Of a DNA stretch of 64,000 bases, positions 40,000 through 48,460 are shown in pieces. Within the stretch, counting starts at the first letter, position 1, and every line of letters starts with the position of its first letter. This stretch comes from Pseudolabrys sp. Root1462. Its GTDB lineage: Bacteria > Pseudomonadota > Alphaproteobacteria > Rhizobiales > Xanthobacteraceae. Position numbers and translations under genes: made by a program. The stretch lies in NCBI RefSeq assembly GCF_001426945.1, contig NZ_LMFS01000004.1, forward strand, positions 130,852-194,851. The letters are read 5' to 3'. The notes under the pieces are model-generated. The model did not search any database. It had not been told where the DNA came from and was given only the letters and a program-made list of their open reading frames with translations.

Positions 40000-41181
40000 C
40001 TACGCCGCTTTTTTCTTCGCCAGGAAAACGCCCATGCGATCGAGTGCCTTGAGAATGTTCTCGGTCGAGTTGGCGTAGGACAGCCGTATATAGCCTTCGC
40101 CAAGAATACCGAAGTCCGGGCCGCCGATCGTGACGACGCCGGTCTCGCTGAGCAGCGTGTTGGCGAGGTCCTTCGCCTTCCAGCCGGTCTTCTTGATGTT
40201 GGGAAAGGCGTAAAACGCGCCCTTCGGCGTGATGCAGGAAACGCCGGGTAATTTATTGAGCCCCTCGACCACGACTTTGCGCCGCCTGTCGAACTCGGCA
40301 ATCATCTTCCACACCTCGTCCTGCGGACCGGTGAGCGCCGCAAGTCCGGCGTACTGCGCCGAAGCATTGACGCACGAGTGCAGATTGACCGCGAGCTTGC
40401 GGGCATAGTCGTACAATTTGCCAGGCCACACGGCGTAGCCGAGCCGCCAACCCGTCATGGCGTAAGTCTTCGACCAGCCGTTGAGCAGGATCAGACGGTC
40501 GCGGATCGAGGGATAAGACAACAGGCAGACGTGCTTTTCGCCGTCATAGACCATGTGGTCATAGATCTCGTCCGACATGATGGCGACGTCCGGCCACCTC
40601 TCAAGGCCCGCGACCAGCTTGTCGACTTCGCTCTTGGGCGTGACGCCGCCGGTCGGGTTGGCCGGCGAGTTGATGATGATCAGCCGCGTCTTCGGCGTGA
40701 TCAGTTTGAGCGTCTCTTCCGCCGAGAAGGCGAACCCGTTCTCCTCGCGGATCGGCACGGGAACCGGCGTGGCGCCGGTGAACTCGATCATCGAGCGATA
40801 GATCGGGAATCCGGGGTCGGGATACATAATTTCAGCGCCCGGCTCGCCGAACATCAGGATCGACATGAACATGGTCGGCTTGCCGCCGGGCATAATCATC
40901 ACGCTGTCGGGTGAGACCTCGACCTGGAAGCGCTTGTGGAGATCGGCGGCGACGGCCTCCCGCAGTTGTGGAATGCCGTTCGCTGCGGTGTAGCCATGAT
41001 GGCCGTCACGCAGTGCCTTGATCGCAGCTTCAACGATGAAATCTGGCGTGCGGAAGTCGGGCTGGCCGATGCCGAGGCTGATGATGTCGCGCCCTTGTGC
41101 GGCGAGCGCATTGGCGCGCGCTAGAACAGCGAATGCGTTTTCTTCACCGATGCGGTCGAAGGCCGCGATCGTTTTGAACAT
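40000..41181 (-). CDS. Class I/II PLP-dependent aminotransferase
   Basis: 393 residues from ATG 41181 (GGGAGA upstream). PLP-fold landmarks are SLGIGQPDFRTP, IINSPANPTGG, MSDEIYDHMVYD and LNGWSKTYAMTGWRLGY, where Lys238 forms the Schiff base; GYIRLSYANS is the C-terminal Arg strand. This subgroup includes aspartate/aromatic and broad-range aminotransferases. It faces away from the luxR gene and the operon context gives no substrate. Confidence 0.95.
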   Translation of the reverse strand: MFKTIAAFDRIGEENAFAVLARANALAAQGRDIISLGIGQPDFRTPDFIVEAAIKALRDGHHGYTAANGIPQLREAVAADLHKRFQVEVSPDSVMIMPGGKPTMFMSILMFGEPGAEIMYPDPGFPIYRSMIEFTGATPVPVPIREENGFAFSAEETLKLITPKTRLIIINSPANPTGGVTPKSEVDKLVAGLERWPDVAIMSDEIYDHMVYDGEKHVCLLSYPSIRDRLILLNGWSKTYAMTGWRLGYAVWPGKLYDYARKLAVNLHSCVNASAQYAGLAALTGPQDEVWKMIAEFDRRRKVVVEGLNKLPGVSCITPKGAFYAFPNIKKTGWKAKDLANTLLSETGVVTIGGPDFGILGEGYIRLSYANSTENILKALDRMGVFLAKKKAA

Positions 41182-41527
41182 CGTAAGGTCTCCCGGCGCA
41201 GGTCGTTTTGCGCGGCACTTCACCGCATCCCCGGTTCAAAAGCAAACGCCTCCGGTTGCGTGTGATCGCATCGCGCTCACATCCCCTGATTGAATTTCTT
41301 AAACTACATACTTCTTAGGGTTGCAACAGCGGGTATCCCGAGGCATGCACTACCGGACGCAACCACAACTTTAGATTCGGGTGACGGGACAACTGTCTTC
41401 GCATAGAATAATTCTAGCTTGGGGCGATTATTACGCGAAAATGCTGTGATTTCAGCCCCGCGAATTTGTCGCGTGCTGCCGGCAGTTACGAACCAGACCA
41501 ACGTTAGATCGGAGTGGGCGTCGGACG
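41182..41527. other. Non-coding control region between aminotransferase and luxR
   Basis: About 345 bp without a supported gene. It is distinctly more AT-rich than its surroundings. It contains a perfect 13-bp palindrome TAGAATAATTCTA (41404-41416) roughly 110 bp before luxR. No ribosome site stronger than ATCGGAG is seen before ATG 41528. Open frames of up to 65 codons on the minus strand lack start signals and family resemblance. Confidence 0.5.
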
Positions 41528-42265
41528 ATGGAATCGGCGAGTTTTGACCACGCCCACGAGGCTTTCGCGTTCGTCGAGCTGCTCGAGAAACTCAGCAGCC
41601 CTGACGAGATCATGAACCAAATGGAGAAGGCGCTCGGCCGCTTCGGCTTTGAGAACTTCATCCTGACCGGCCTACCCAATCCGCACCAGAAGGCCGAGCA
41701 GATGGTGCTGGCGCGCAAATGGCCGCAAGGCTGGTTTGAAATCTACATCAAGGAAAATTACGTCGCGGTCGACCCGGTCGTGCGCTTGTGCCGGAACAGC
41801 GTCAATCCGTTCGACTGGGCCGACGCGCCGTTCGATCAAGCGACCGAGCCACGCGCGCTCGAGGTGATGAATCGCGCTTCCGACTTCCGGATGTCGAACG
41901 GGTTCTGCATCCCCATTCATGGCCTCACCGGCTATGAAGCTTGCGTCTCGCTGGGCGGCGTCGATCTCGACCTGTCGCCGCGCACCAAACCGGCAATTCA
42001 TCTGATGGGCATGTATGCCTTCGAGCATATCCGCCAACTGATGACGCAGAAGAACGAGAGCCGCTTCGACCGGCTGACCGTGCGCGAACGCGAGGTGCTG
42101 ACCTGGACCGCGGTCGGCAAGACGGCGGCCGAGGTCGCCGAGATCATGAACCTGTCGAAGCGCACGGTGGACGAATACTCGGTGCGCGCCGCGCGAAAAC
42201 TGCGGGCGCAAAACAAGACGCATGCCGTGGTGAAGGCGCTGCAACAGCGCCTGATCAGCCCGTAG
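41528..42265 (+). CDS. LuxR-family acyl-homoserine-lactone-responsive regulator
   Basis: 245 residues: autoinducer-binding domain (about 15-165) and LuxR HTH (about 178-240, LTVREREVLTWTAVGKTAAE, VAEIMNLSKRTVDEY). All five ligand-pocket residues known from TraR keep their spacing: Trp69, Tyr73, Asp82, Trp97, Gly125. It should therefore bind a homoserine lactone and regulate the luxI gene that starts 168 bp downstream. The start ATG 41528 is the only one fitting domain length. Confidence 0.95.
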   Translation: MESASFDHAHEAFAFVELLEKLSSPDEIMNQMEKALGRFGFENFILTGLPNPHQKAEQMVLARKWPQGWFEIYIKENYVAVDPVVRLCRNSVNPFDWADAPFDQATEPRALEVMNRASDFRMSNGFCIPIHGLTGYEACVSLGGVDLDLSPRTKPAIHLMGMYAFEHIRQLMTQKNESRFDRLTVREREVLTWTAVGKTAAEVAEIMNLSKRTVDEYSVRAARKLRAQNKTHAVVKALQQRLISP

Positions 42266-42324
42266 GCTTTCGGTTTTCGTCTGCCCAATCAACAAACGCA
42301 AATGCGAACAACGCTTTACACGCG

Positions 42325-42367
42325 CGCCGCGTCGTCGCGCGGCACGGGCTATGTAAACAATTACAAT
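42325..42367 (+). promoter_or_regulatory. Candidate lux-box and promoter of luxI
   Basis: GCCGCG-TCGTCG-CGCGGC (42325-42342) is a perfect 6-bp-arm inverted repeat. A good -10, TACAAT, lies at 42362-42367 with no -35 match. With a start near 42374 the palindrome is centred about 40 bp upstream, where LuxR-type activators bind (around -42). Sequence identity with known lux boxes was not tested. Confidence 0.4.
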
Positions 42368-42388
42368 AGTCAGCCGTCATTAATTATC

Positions 42389-42433
42389 GCGAACTCCCAT
42401 TCATGGAACTTTTGGGGGGGGTGGAGAGTTCGC
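42389..42433 (+). promoter_or_regulatory. Hairpin leader of luxI covering the ribosome site
   Basis: GCGAACTC (42389-42396) pairs perfectly with GAGTTCGC (42426-42433), the eight bases directly before the luxI ATG. The loop holds a run of eight G (42414-42421) and the ribosome site GGAGAG reaches into the stem. Folding would hide the start site. Confidence 0.5.
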
Positions 42434-43075
42434 ATGACCCAGGTACACGTTATCACGTCGGCCAATCGCCATCTTTATGAGGACACGCTCGATAGTTATC
42501 ACCGCATCCGGCATGAGGTCTTCGTCGCAGAACGCGGCTGGAGAGCCGTCGCCCGCGCGGACGGGCGCGACATCGACAGCTACGACCGCGACGATACCGT
42601 GCACCTCGTCGCCATAGACGGTAGCCGCGTTGTCGGTGGGCAGCGCCTGACACCGACGACGGCATCGCACATGCTGAGCGACATTTTTCCGGAGCTTGCT
42701 GCGGTTAAAGGCGTGCCGACCGGCCCAAGCGTTTGGGAGGCGTCGCGCTACTTCGTTGTGCGCGAACGCCGGTCCGGCCGCACCGACTGCACGATGCTCG
42801 CCGCGGTCCAGGAATTCGGACTGGACGAAGGCATTACGCATTACTCGGCGGTGATCGAGACCTGGTGGCTGCCGCGTCTGCACGAGGCAGGCTTCGTCGT
42901 GCGCCCCCTCGGCCTGCCGACGCTGATCGAGAACCAGTGGGCGATCGCGGCTGAAATCGAGGTCCGCGAGTCCAGTCGGGATCGGGCGCGAGCGCTCGGC
43001 GGCATCACCGGCTCCGTCCTGGTGCGGCGCGGGCCGCAATTCCCCCTGATCCGGCAGGTGGAACATGCGACGTAA
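42434..43075 (+). CDS. Acyl-homoserine-lactone synthase (LuxI family, BjaI/RpaI-like)
   Basis: 213 residues from ATG 42434. The invariant LuxI residues are present: Arg26, Phe30, Trp36, Asp48, Asp51, Arg71, Glu102 and Arg105 (HEVFVAERGW, DIDSYD, GGQRL, WEASRYFVV). ANRHLYED, VQEFGLDEGI and ETWWLPRLHEAGFVV read like the Bradyrhizobium BjaI and Rhodopseudomonas RpaI group, which use acyl- or aryl-CoA to make isovaleryl-, cinnamoyl- or p-coumaroyl-HSL. The precise signal is unknown. The leader can hide its start, and its end overlaps the next gene by 11 bp. Confidence 0.95.
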   Translation: MTQVHVITSANRHLYEDTLDSYHRIRHEVFVAERGWRAVARADGRDIDSYDRDDTVHLVAIDGSRVVGGQRLTPTTASHMLSDIFPELAAVKGVPTGPSVWEASRYFVVRERRSGRTDCTMLAAVQEFGLDEGITHYSAVIETWWLPRLHEAGFVVRPLGLPTLIENQWAIAAEIEVRESSRDRARALGGITGSVLVRRGPQFPLIRQVEHAT

Positions 43076-43439
43076 CCCGAAGCCCCGTGACGGTTTCGAT
43101 GCCGACGACCAGCGCAACGACGAAGTGCGCGACGTCATCAAGACGATCATCAGCGGCGGCGCCGACACCAGTCGCCTGCTCGAGCTGTACTACTGGACGC
43201 GAGAGCCGGGCATCATCGAGTTGATCCGGGCGTATCTCGACCTGCCAGAACGCACGCAGCGCAGCCTGAGCACATACCTGCTCAACGGCAAGCCGAAGGC
43301 GATCGTCGCGACGTTCGATCCGCAAGGGCGTCTGGTCCTGGCACGATCGTCGAGCACGGAAGCACCTCGTCCGTCAGTCAAGCCGACCAGCGCGGCACCC
43401 CCCGTCGCCGGCTATAACGGATCTACCCGGCGGGCATGA
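43065..43439 (+). CDS. Small protein of unknown function, translationally coupled to luxI
   Basis: 124 residues. It begins inside the last four codons of luxI, with AGGTGG upstream, so it is made with the synthase. The N-terminal part is polar; residues 19-75 look helical (DEVRDVIKTIISGGADTSRL, LELYYWTREPGIIELIRAYL), followed by PERTQRSLSTYLLNGKPKAI and a disordered Ser/Pro tail. There is no DNA-binding or membrane segment. Position recalls CinS, the small antiregulator downstream of cinI in Rhizobium leguminosarum, but I see no clear sequence link. A modulator of the quorum circuit is inference. Confidence 0.8.
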   Translation: MRRNPKPRDGFDADDQRNDEVRDVIKTIISGGADTSRLLELYYWTREPGIIELIRAYLDLPERTQRSLSTYLLNGKPKAIVATFDPQGRLVLARSSSTEAPRPSVKPTSAAPPVAGYNGSTRRA

Positions 43440-43554
43440 CCGCCATGCGAAAGCCGATCACGGATCGGACCCATCAAGGATTGGAATTGTCCTTTCCGGC
43501 GTAACCATGGCACGGTCCCCGGCCGCTTACAGACGAAGACAAACGGGACCGGCC

Positions 43555-44391
43555 ATGGCAAGCGTTGAAGGGAAGCGAATCGCTTTCGCAGAACTGCATA
43601 AGACCGGCTGTTTCGTCATTCCCAATCCCTGGAATGTCGGCACCGCGCTGTACCTGCAAAGCCTCGGTTTCCCGGCGCTGGCCAGCACCAGCTCCGGTCA
43701 CGCCTATTCGCTCGGTTTCCCCGATGGCGCCCTGAGCCGCGATGTCGTGCTCGCTCATTACGCCGACCTCGCCGCCGCGACCGATATCCCCCTCAACGCC
43801 GATTTCGAGAACGGCTATGCACACGAGCCCGACGCGCTCGCCGACAATGTGCGGCTGTGCATCGCTACGGGCGTGGCAGGTCTCTCGATCGAGGATTTTA
43901 CGGGCGACGAGAGCAATCCCTTATATGACCTCGACAAAGCCGCGGCCCGCGTGCGCGCGGCGCGTCAGGCGATCGACAAGTCCGGCTCGGGCGTCCTGCT
44001 CACCGGGCGCGCGGAAGGATTCCTGCATGGTCGCCCCGACCTCGACGAAGCCATTCGCCGGCTGACGGCGTTCGCCGAAGCCGGCGCCGATTGTCTTTAC
44101 GCGCCCGGCATCAAGACACGCGAGCAGATCGAGGCCGTCGTGAAAGCCGTGGCGCCGAAGCCCGTCAACCTGCTGATGTCGTCGGCGACTGGCCTGACGG
44201 TCGAGGATATCGCGGGAATGGGCGTCCGCCGCATCAGTGTCGGCGGCGCACTTGCGCGCGTCGCGATGGACGCCTTCATCAAGGCCGCGACGCTGATTGC
44301 CGATGACGGCAAATTCGACCGACTGGGCGGCATCGTTTCCGGCTCCGAACTGGACGGGTTCTTCGCCCGAAACAAGCCATCGAAACAATAG
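43555..44391 (+). CDS. Isocitrate lyase/PEP mutase superfamily protein
   Basis: 278 residues from ATG 43555. The barrel starts FAELHKTGCFVIPNPWNVGT and has the metal-binding region PLNADFENGYAHEPD and LSIEDFTGD of the ICL/PEPM superfamily, with GRAEGFLHG later. The KKCGH motif that defines true isocitrate and methylisocitrate lyases is not present; the corresponding place reads DFENGYAHE, as in PEP mutase/oxaloacetate-hydrolase-like members. The reaction probably breaks or forms a C-C or C-P bond next to a carboxylate. It leads a run of four rightward genes with a GNAT and an exporter. Confidence 0.88.
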   Translation: MASVEGKRIAFAELHKTGCFVIPNPWNVGTALYLQSLGFPALASTSSGHAYSLGFPDGALSRDVVLAHYADLAAATDIPLNADFENGYAHEPDALADNVRLCIATGVAGLSIEDFTGDESNPLYDLDKAAARVRAARQAIDKSGSGVLLTGRAEGFLHGRPDLDEAIRRLTAFAEAGADCLYAPGIKTREQIEAVVKAVAPKPVNLLMSSATGLTVEDIAGMGVRRISVGGALARVAMDAFIKAATLIADDGKFDRLGGIVSGSELDGFFARNKPSKQ

Positions 44392-44396
44392 ACGCC

Positions 44397-45116
44397 ATGC
44401 CGGATTTCAAATTGCAATCAGAGCCGCTGCCGGGAACCGGCCAGCCGGTCGGCCTCAAGGTCGAGACGGCGCCGGCGAAACGGCCCGGCCCGACAACGAT
44501 CGAAGGGCGCTACGGCCGCCTTGAGAAGCTGCAGGATCATCACGCCGCCGACCTGTGGAGCGCTGTCCAGGGCCACGACGATTTGTGGACCTATATGGGC
44601 GACGGACCGTTCGATGACGCCAATATCTTCGCCGAATTTATTGCCAAGCGCGCCGGGCTTGCCGACCCCTACGCCTTCGCCATTATCGACGGGACAGGCC
44701 GCGCCGTCGGCTATTTCACCCTGATGGAGATCCGCCCCGAAGCGCGCGTGATCGAAGTCGGCAACGTGCTTTATTCACCGGCACTCAAGCAAACGAGACT
44801 CGGCACCGAGGCGCAATATCTTCTCGCCCGCTACGCTTTCGACACGCTCGGCTATCGCCGGTACGAGTGGAAGTGCAACGCGCTCAACGCGCCGTCGCGG
44901 CGAGCCGCCTTGCGCTATGGCTTCACGTTCGAGGGCGTGTTCCGCAACGCCATCATCGTCAAAGGGCGCAACCGCGACACGGCGTGGTACTCGATGATCG
45001 ACAGCGAATGGCCGGCGCGTAAAGCGGCGTTCGAGCGCTGGCTGGCGCCGGATAATTTCGATGCTCAGGGCCGGCAGAAAATGTCCTTGAGTGAACTGAA
45101 CGGCTTTGCGGGATGA
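44397..45116 (+). CDS. GNAT family acetyltransferase (RimJ/RimL-like)
   Basis: 239 residues. GRYGRLEKLQDHHAADLWSA opens the fold; the acetyl-CoA loop is VLYSPALKQTRLGTEAQYLL, followed by YRRYEWKCNALNAPSRRAAL and YGFTFEGVFRNAIIVKGRNR, typical of the RimJ/RimL subgroup that modifies N-termini or small amines. The 35-residue N-terminal extension is unusual. It starts five bases after the PEPM-like gene and its TGA overlaps the ATG of the MFS gene, so all three are coupled. Confidence 0.9.
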   Translation: MPDFKLQSEPLPGTGQPVGLKVETAPAKRPGPTTIEGRYGRLEKLQDHHAADLWSAVQGHDDLWTYMGDGPFDDANIFAEFIAKRAGLADPYAFAIIDGTGRAVGYFTLMEIRPEARVIEVGNVLYSPALKQTRLGTEAQYLLARYAFDTLGYRRYEWKCNALNAPSRRAALRYGFTFEGVFRNAIIVKGRNRDTAWYSMIDSEWPARKAAFERWLAPDNFDAQGRQKMSLSELNGFAG

Positions 45117-46366
45117 GCGGACTTGAGGCGCGGCCGGCAGGCGGGCTGCTGCGTCAGCGGCCCTTCGTTCTGCTTTGGGTCACCCGTCTTCTGACGACAA
45201 TCGGCTATCAGGCGCTTGCGGTGGTGATCGGCTGGTCGATCTATGCCATCACCGGCAGCGCCTTCGATCTCGGACTGGTCGGTTTGTTGCAGTTCATTCC
45301 GGCGGTCGTGCTGACCTTGCTCATCGGCCACGCCGCCGACCGCTATGATCGGCGGCTGATCGTGCGCCTGGCGCAATCGGTGTACGCGATCTGTGCGGCC
45401 ATCGTGACAGTGGCAATGTTCGGCGGCTGGCTGTCACGCGAACTGCTTTTTGCCGTCGTATTCGCCATCGGCTGCGCCCGCGCTTTCGAATTGCCGACCG
45501 GTCATTCATTGGTGCCAGCGACGGTGCCCACCAATCTGCTGCCGCGCGCCGTCGCGGCCTGGACCTCCGCCAACCAGGTGGCGGTGATCTGCGGTCCCGC
45601 GCTCGGCGGTTTCCTTTATGCCATCGAGCCGCGCGCCGTCAGCGCGGTGTGCGTCGTCTTCTTCGTCGCGGCGCTGGTCTGCCTCGGTGCCGTCAGAATC
45701 AAGGGCAATGTGCCGAGCCGCGATCCGCCCACCTTGCGTTCGGCGCTGGCGGGCTTCGAATTTATTCTCACTCGCAGGCGCCTGCTCGGCGTCATCACGC
45801 TCGATCTGTTCGTGGTCTTGCTCGGCGGCGCCACGGCACTCCTGCCCATCTTCGCCAAGGATATTCTTGCCGCCGGCCCCACCGGATTCGGCCTGTTGCG
45901 CTCGGCGCCGGCCGTCGGCGCGCTGCTGACCGCCATCGTACTGTCGCGTGTTCCGATCGAGCGCCACCTCGGCCGCAAGATGTTCATCTCGGTCGCGGTG
46001 TTCGGCATCGCCACCGTGGCGTTCGGGCTGTCCACCTGGTTGCCGCTGTCGATGCTGGCGCTTGCCGTGCTCGGCGCGTCCGATGCCGTCAGCGTCGTCA
46101 TCCGCTTCAGCCTGGTGCAACTCGAGACGCCGGATCACATGCGCGGCCGGGTCAGCGCCATCAACTACCTATTCGTCGGCTCATCGAATACGCTCGGGGA
46201 CTTCGAAGCCGGCGCGGTCGCCGGCTGGCTCGGCGCGGTAAACTCGGTCATGATCGGCGGCATCGGCTCGCTGATCGTCGCCGGTCTGTGGATGGGGCTG
46301 TTTCCGGATCTGCGGCACCTCGACCGGTTTCAGCCGGCCGAGGAGAATGAAGAAGCCAAGACTTAA
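45113..46366 (+). CDS. MFS transporter (EntS-like exporter)
   Basis: 417 residues, twelve membrane helices. The first ends LWVTRLLTTIGYQALAVVIG, and GHAADRYDRRLIVRLAQ is the loop 2-3 motif; ATVPTNLLPRAVAAWTSANQ and LVQLETPDHMRGRVSAINYL are typical of the enterobactin-exporter-like MFS group. ATG 45113 overlaps the preceding stop. It may export the product of the neighbouring enzymes. Confidence 0.92.
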   Translation: MSGLEARPAGGLLRQRPFVLLWVTRLLTTIGYQALAVVIGWSIYAITGSAFDLGLVGLLQFIPAVVLTLLIGHAADRYDRRLIVRLAQSVYAICAAIVTVAMFGGWLSRELLFAVVFAIGCARAFELPTGHSLVPATVPTNLLPRAVAAWTSANQVAVICGPALGGFLYAIEPRAVSAVCVVFFVAALVCLGAVRIKGNVPSRDPPTLRSALAGFEFILTRRRLLGVITLDLFVVLLGGATALLPIFAKDILAAGPTGFGLLRSAPAVGALLTAIVLSRVPIERHLGRKMFISVAVFGIATVAFGLSTWLPLSMLALAVLGASDAVSVVIRFSLVQLETPDHMRGRVSAINYLFVGSSNTLGDFEAGAVAGWLGAVNSVMIGGIGSLIVAGLWMGLFPDLRHLDRFQPAEENEEAKT

Positions 46367-46388
46367 AAAAACTAAGAGGAAACGCGAA

Positions 46389-47366
46389 ATGCATGTGGTG
46401 GTGACCGGCGCAGCCGGCATGGTCGGGAGCAAACTGATCGCCCGTCTGGTCAAGGATGGCGGCCTCAACGGCAAGCCGATCGACAAGTTCACGCTGACCG
46501 ACGTGGTGGCGCCAGAAAGGCCGGCAGGCTTTGGCGGCAAGGTTGACATCACCACTGGCGATCTCGCCGCACCGGGCGCTGCCGAGAAGCTGATCGCCGA
46601 GCGGCCGGAAGTGATATTCCATCTTGCCGGCATCGTCTCCGGCGAAGCCGAACTCGATTTCGACAAGGGCTATCACGTCAATCTCGACGGCACGCGCATT
46701 CTGCTCGAGGCGATCCGCCATGCAGAGAACTATCAGCCCAAATTCGTCTTCACATCGTCGATCGCGGTTTACGGCGCGCCGTTCCCGCACGCAATTCCCG
46801 ACGATTTCCATCTGACGCCGCTCACCTCGTACGGCACGCAAAAGGCGATCAGCGAATTGCTGCTCGCCGATTACAGCCGCCGCGGATTTCTCGACGGCGT
46901 CGGCATTCGCCTGCCGACCATCTGCGTGCGACCGGGCAAGCCGAACAAGGCAGCATCGGGCTTCTTCTCCAACATCATGCGAGAACCGCTCGCCGGCCTC
47001 GAAGCAATCCTGCCGGTCGCCGATACGGTGCGTCATACCCATGCCTCACCGCGCGCGGCGGTCGGCTTCCTGATCCACGCCGCGGGCCTGAGCCGCGAAC
47101 AACTCGGGCCCCGCGTCAACCTCGCCATGCCGGGCGTTTGCTGCACCGTGGCGGAACAGATCGACTCGCTGACCCGGATCGCCGGACCGAAGGTCGCCGC
47201 CCGCATCAAGCGCGAGCCGGACGAACTGATCACGCGCATTGTGTCAGGCTGGTCGGAGCGAATTGACGCCAAACGCGCTGCGGAACTTGGATTCAAGGCG
47301 GAGAATAACTTCGACGAGATCATCAAGGCGCATATCGAGGACGAACTGGGCGGCAAGATTGCCTGA
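46389..47366 (+). CDS. denD: D-erythronate dehydrogenase-like NAD-dependent epimerase/dehydratase family protein
   Basis: 325 residues from ATG 46389 (AAGAGGAAA upstream; an upstream ATG would add a Lys/Arg-rich 14-residue tail and overlap the MFS gene). MHVVVTGAAGMVGSKL is the nucleotide-binding start, YGTQK supplies the catalytic Tyr and Lys, and LNGKPIDKFTLTDVV and LPTICVRPGKPNKAASGFF match DenD, the enzyme that oxidises D-erythronate in four-carbon acid sugar catabolism. The partner genes otnK/otnC are not here, so the substrate is inferred from family only. Confidence 0.82.
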   Translation: MHVVVTGAAGMVGSKLIARLVKDGGLNGKPIDKFTLTDVVAPERPAGFGGKVDITTGDLAAPGAAEKLIAERPEVIFHLAGIVSGEAELDFDKGYHVNLDGTRILLEAIRHAENYQPKFVFTSSIAVYGAPFPHAIPDDFHLTPLTSYGTQKAISELLLADYSRRGFLDGVGIRLPTICVRPGKPNKAASGFFSNIMREPLAGLEAILPVADTVRHTHASPRAAVGFLIHAAGLSREQLGPRVNLAMPGVCCTVAEQIDSLTRIAGPKVAARIKREPDELITRIVSGWSERIDAKRAAELGFKAENNFDEIIKAHIEDELGGKIA

Positions 47367-47375
47367 ACGGCCCGC

Positions 47376-47463
47376 CTCGTCCTGAGGAGCACGCCGAAGG
47401 TCTGTGTCTCGGAAGGATAGGGCGGCCTTCACCCTTCGAGACGCTGTTCCCGATCCTCGGGAT
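47376..47463. repeat. Palindromic repeat, CCTGAGGAG / CCTTCGAGACGC family
   Basis: CTCGTCCTGAGGAGC followed by CACCCTTCGAGACGC matches parts of the longer copy at 63401-63493. It occupies the gap between denD and map. Confidence 0.6.
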
Positions 47464-47529
47464 AAGGCCGGTATTGCTGCGGCGGCGGGGCAACTTGCCC
47501 CGCAAGCCTTGAAACCCTAAATTAGCGCC

Positions 47530-48354
47530 ATGACCTACATCGACGCCGCCGTCGCCCCCCAGCGCAAAACCGGGCAGATCAAGCTTCACGGCTCCGCCGC
47601 CTTCGAAGGCATGCGCAAGGCCGGCCAGCTCACCGCGCGCTGCCTGGACATGCTGACGCCCTACGTCGTGCCGGGTGTGCCGACCGACAAGATCGACCAG
47701 TTGGTCTATGAATTCGCCATGGACAACGGCGCGCTGCCGGCGACGCTGATGTACCGCGGCTATCGGAAATCGACCTGCACCTCGATCAACCACGTCGTCT
47801 GCCACGGCATCCCGAGCGACAAGCCGCTCAAGGACGGCGACATCGTCAACATCGACGTGACATTGATCCTCGATGGCTGGCACGGCGACTCGAGCCGGAT
47901 GTATCCGGTCGGCAACATCCCGCGCCGCGCCGAGCGCCTGATCGAAGTGACCCATGAATCGATGATGCGCGGCATCGCCGTCATCCGTCCGGGTGCCACG
48001 ACCGGCGACATCGGCCACGCCATCCAGAGCTATGTCGAGGCCCAGCACATGAGCGTGGTCCGCGATTTCTGCGGCCACGGCCTTGGCCGGCTTTTCCATG
48101 ACGAGCCGAACATCGTCCACGTTGGCCGCCCCGGCGAAGGCGTCGTACTCAAGGCCGGTATGTTCTTCACGGTCGAGCCGATGATCAATCTCGGCCGCCC
48201 TCATGTGAAGGTGCTGTCCGACGGCTGGACCGCCGTGACCCGCGACCGCTCGCTATCGGCGCAGTTCGAGCACACGGTCGGAGTGACCGCCGACGGCGTC
48301 GAGGTCTTCACCTATTCGCCGGCGGGGCTCGACAAGCCACCCTACCCGGTCTGA
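47530..48354 (+). CDS. map: Methionine aminopeptidase type I
   Basis: 274 residues. The metal ligands are visible: NIDVTLILDGWHGDSSRMY (two Asp), CGHGLGRLFHDEPN (His), FFTVEPMINLG (Glu) and the C-terminal SAQFEHTVGV (Glu). TSINHVVCHGIPS supplies the substrate-binding His. It removes N-terminal Met from nascent proteins. The map-radC order that follows is common in Rhizobiales. Confidence 0.97.
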   Translation: MTYIDAAVAPQRKTGQIKLHGSAAFEGMRKAGQLTARCLDMLTPYVVPGVPTDKIDQLVYEFAMDNGALPATLMYRGYRKSTCTSINHVVCHGIPSDKPLKDGDIVNIDVTLILDGWHGDSSRMYPVGNIPRRAERLIEVTHESMMRGIAVIRPGATTGDIGHAIQSYVEAQHMSVVRDFCGHGLGRLFHDEPNIVHVGRPGEGVVLKAGMFFTVEPMINLGRPHVKVLSDGWTAVTRDRSLSAQFEHTVGVTADGVEVFTYSPAGLDKPPYPV

Positions 48355-48364
48355 TCCCTCGCGC

Positions 48365-48389
48365 CGCCGCCCCTTTCGCGGGGACGACG
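48365..48389. repeat. Half copy of the GTCCCCGC palindromic repeat
   Basis: CGCCCCTTTCGCGGGGACGACG repeats the right half of the element at 22859-22980. It lies between map and radC. Confidence 0.5.
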
Positions 48390-48460
48390 CTGGAAGGCCC
48401 CTCGTCCCTGCAATCGAAATCCCCTAGGATACTCGCCTTGGTTGAAAGGCGCGTAACGCC

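Noticed and set aside
41304-41501. A 65-codon leftward open frame before luxR
   Set aside because: It lies in the AT-rich control region with no ribosome site and no recognisable protein features.
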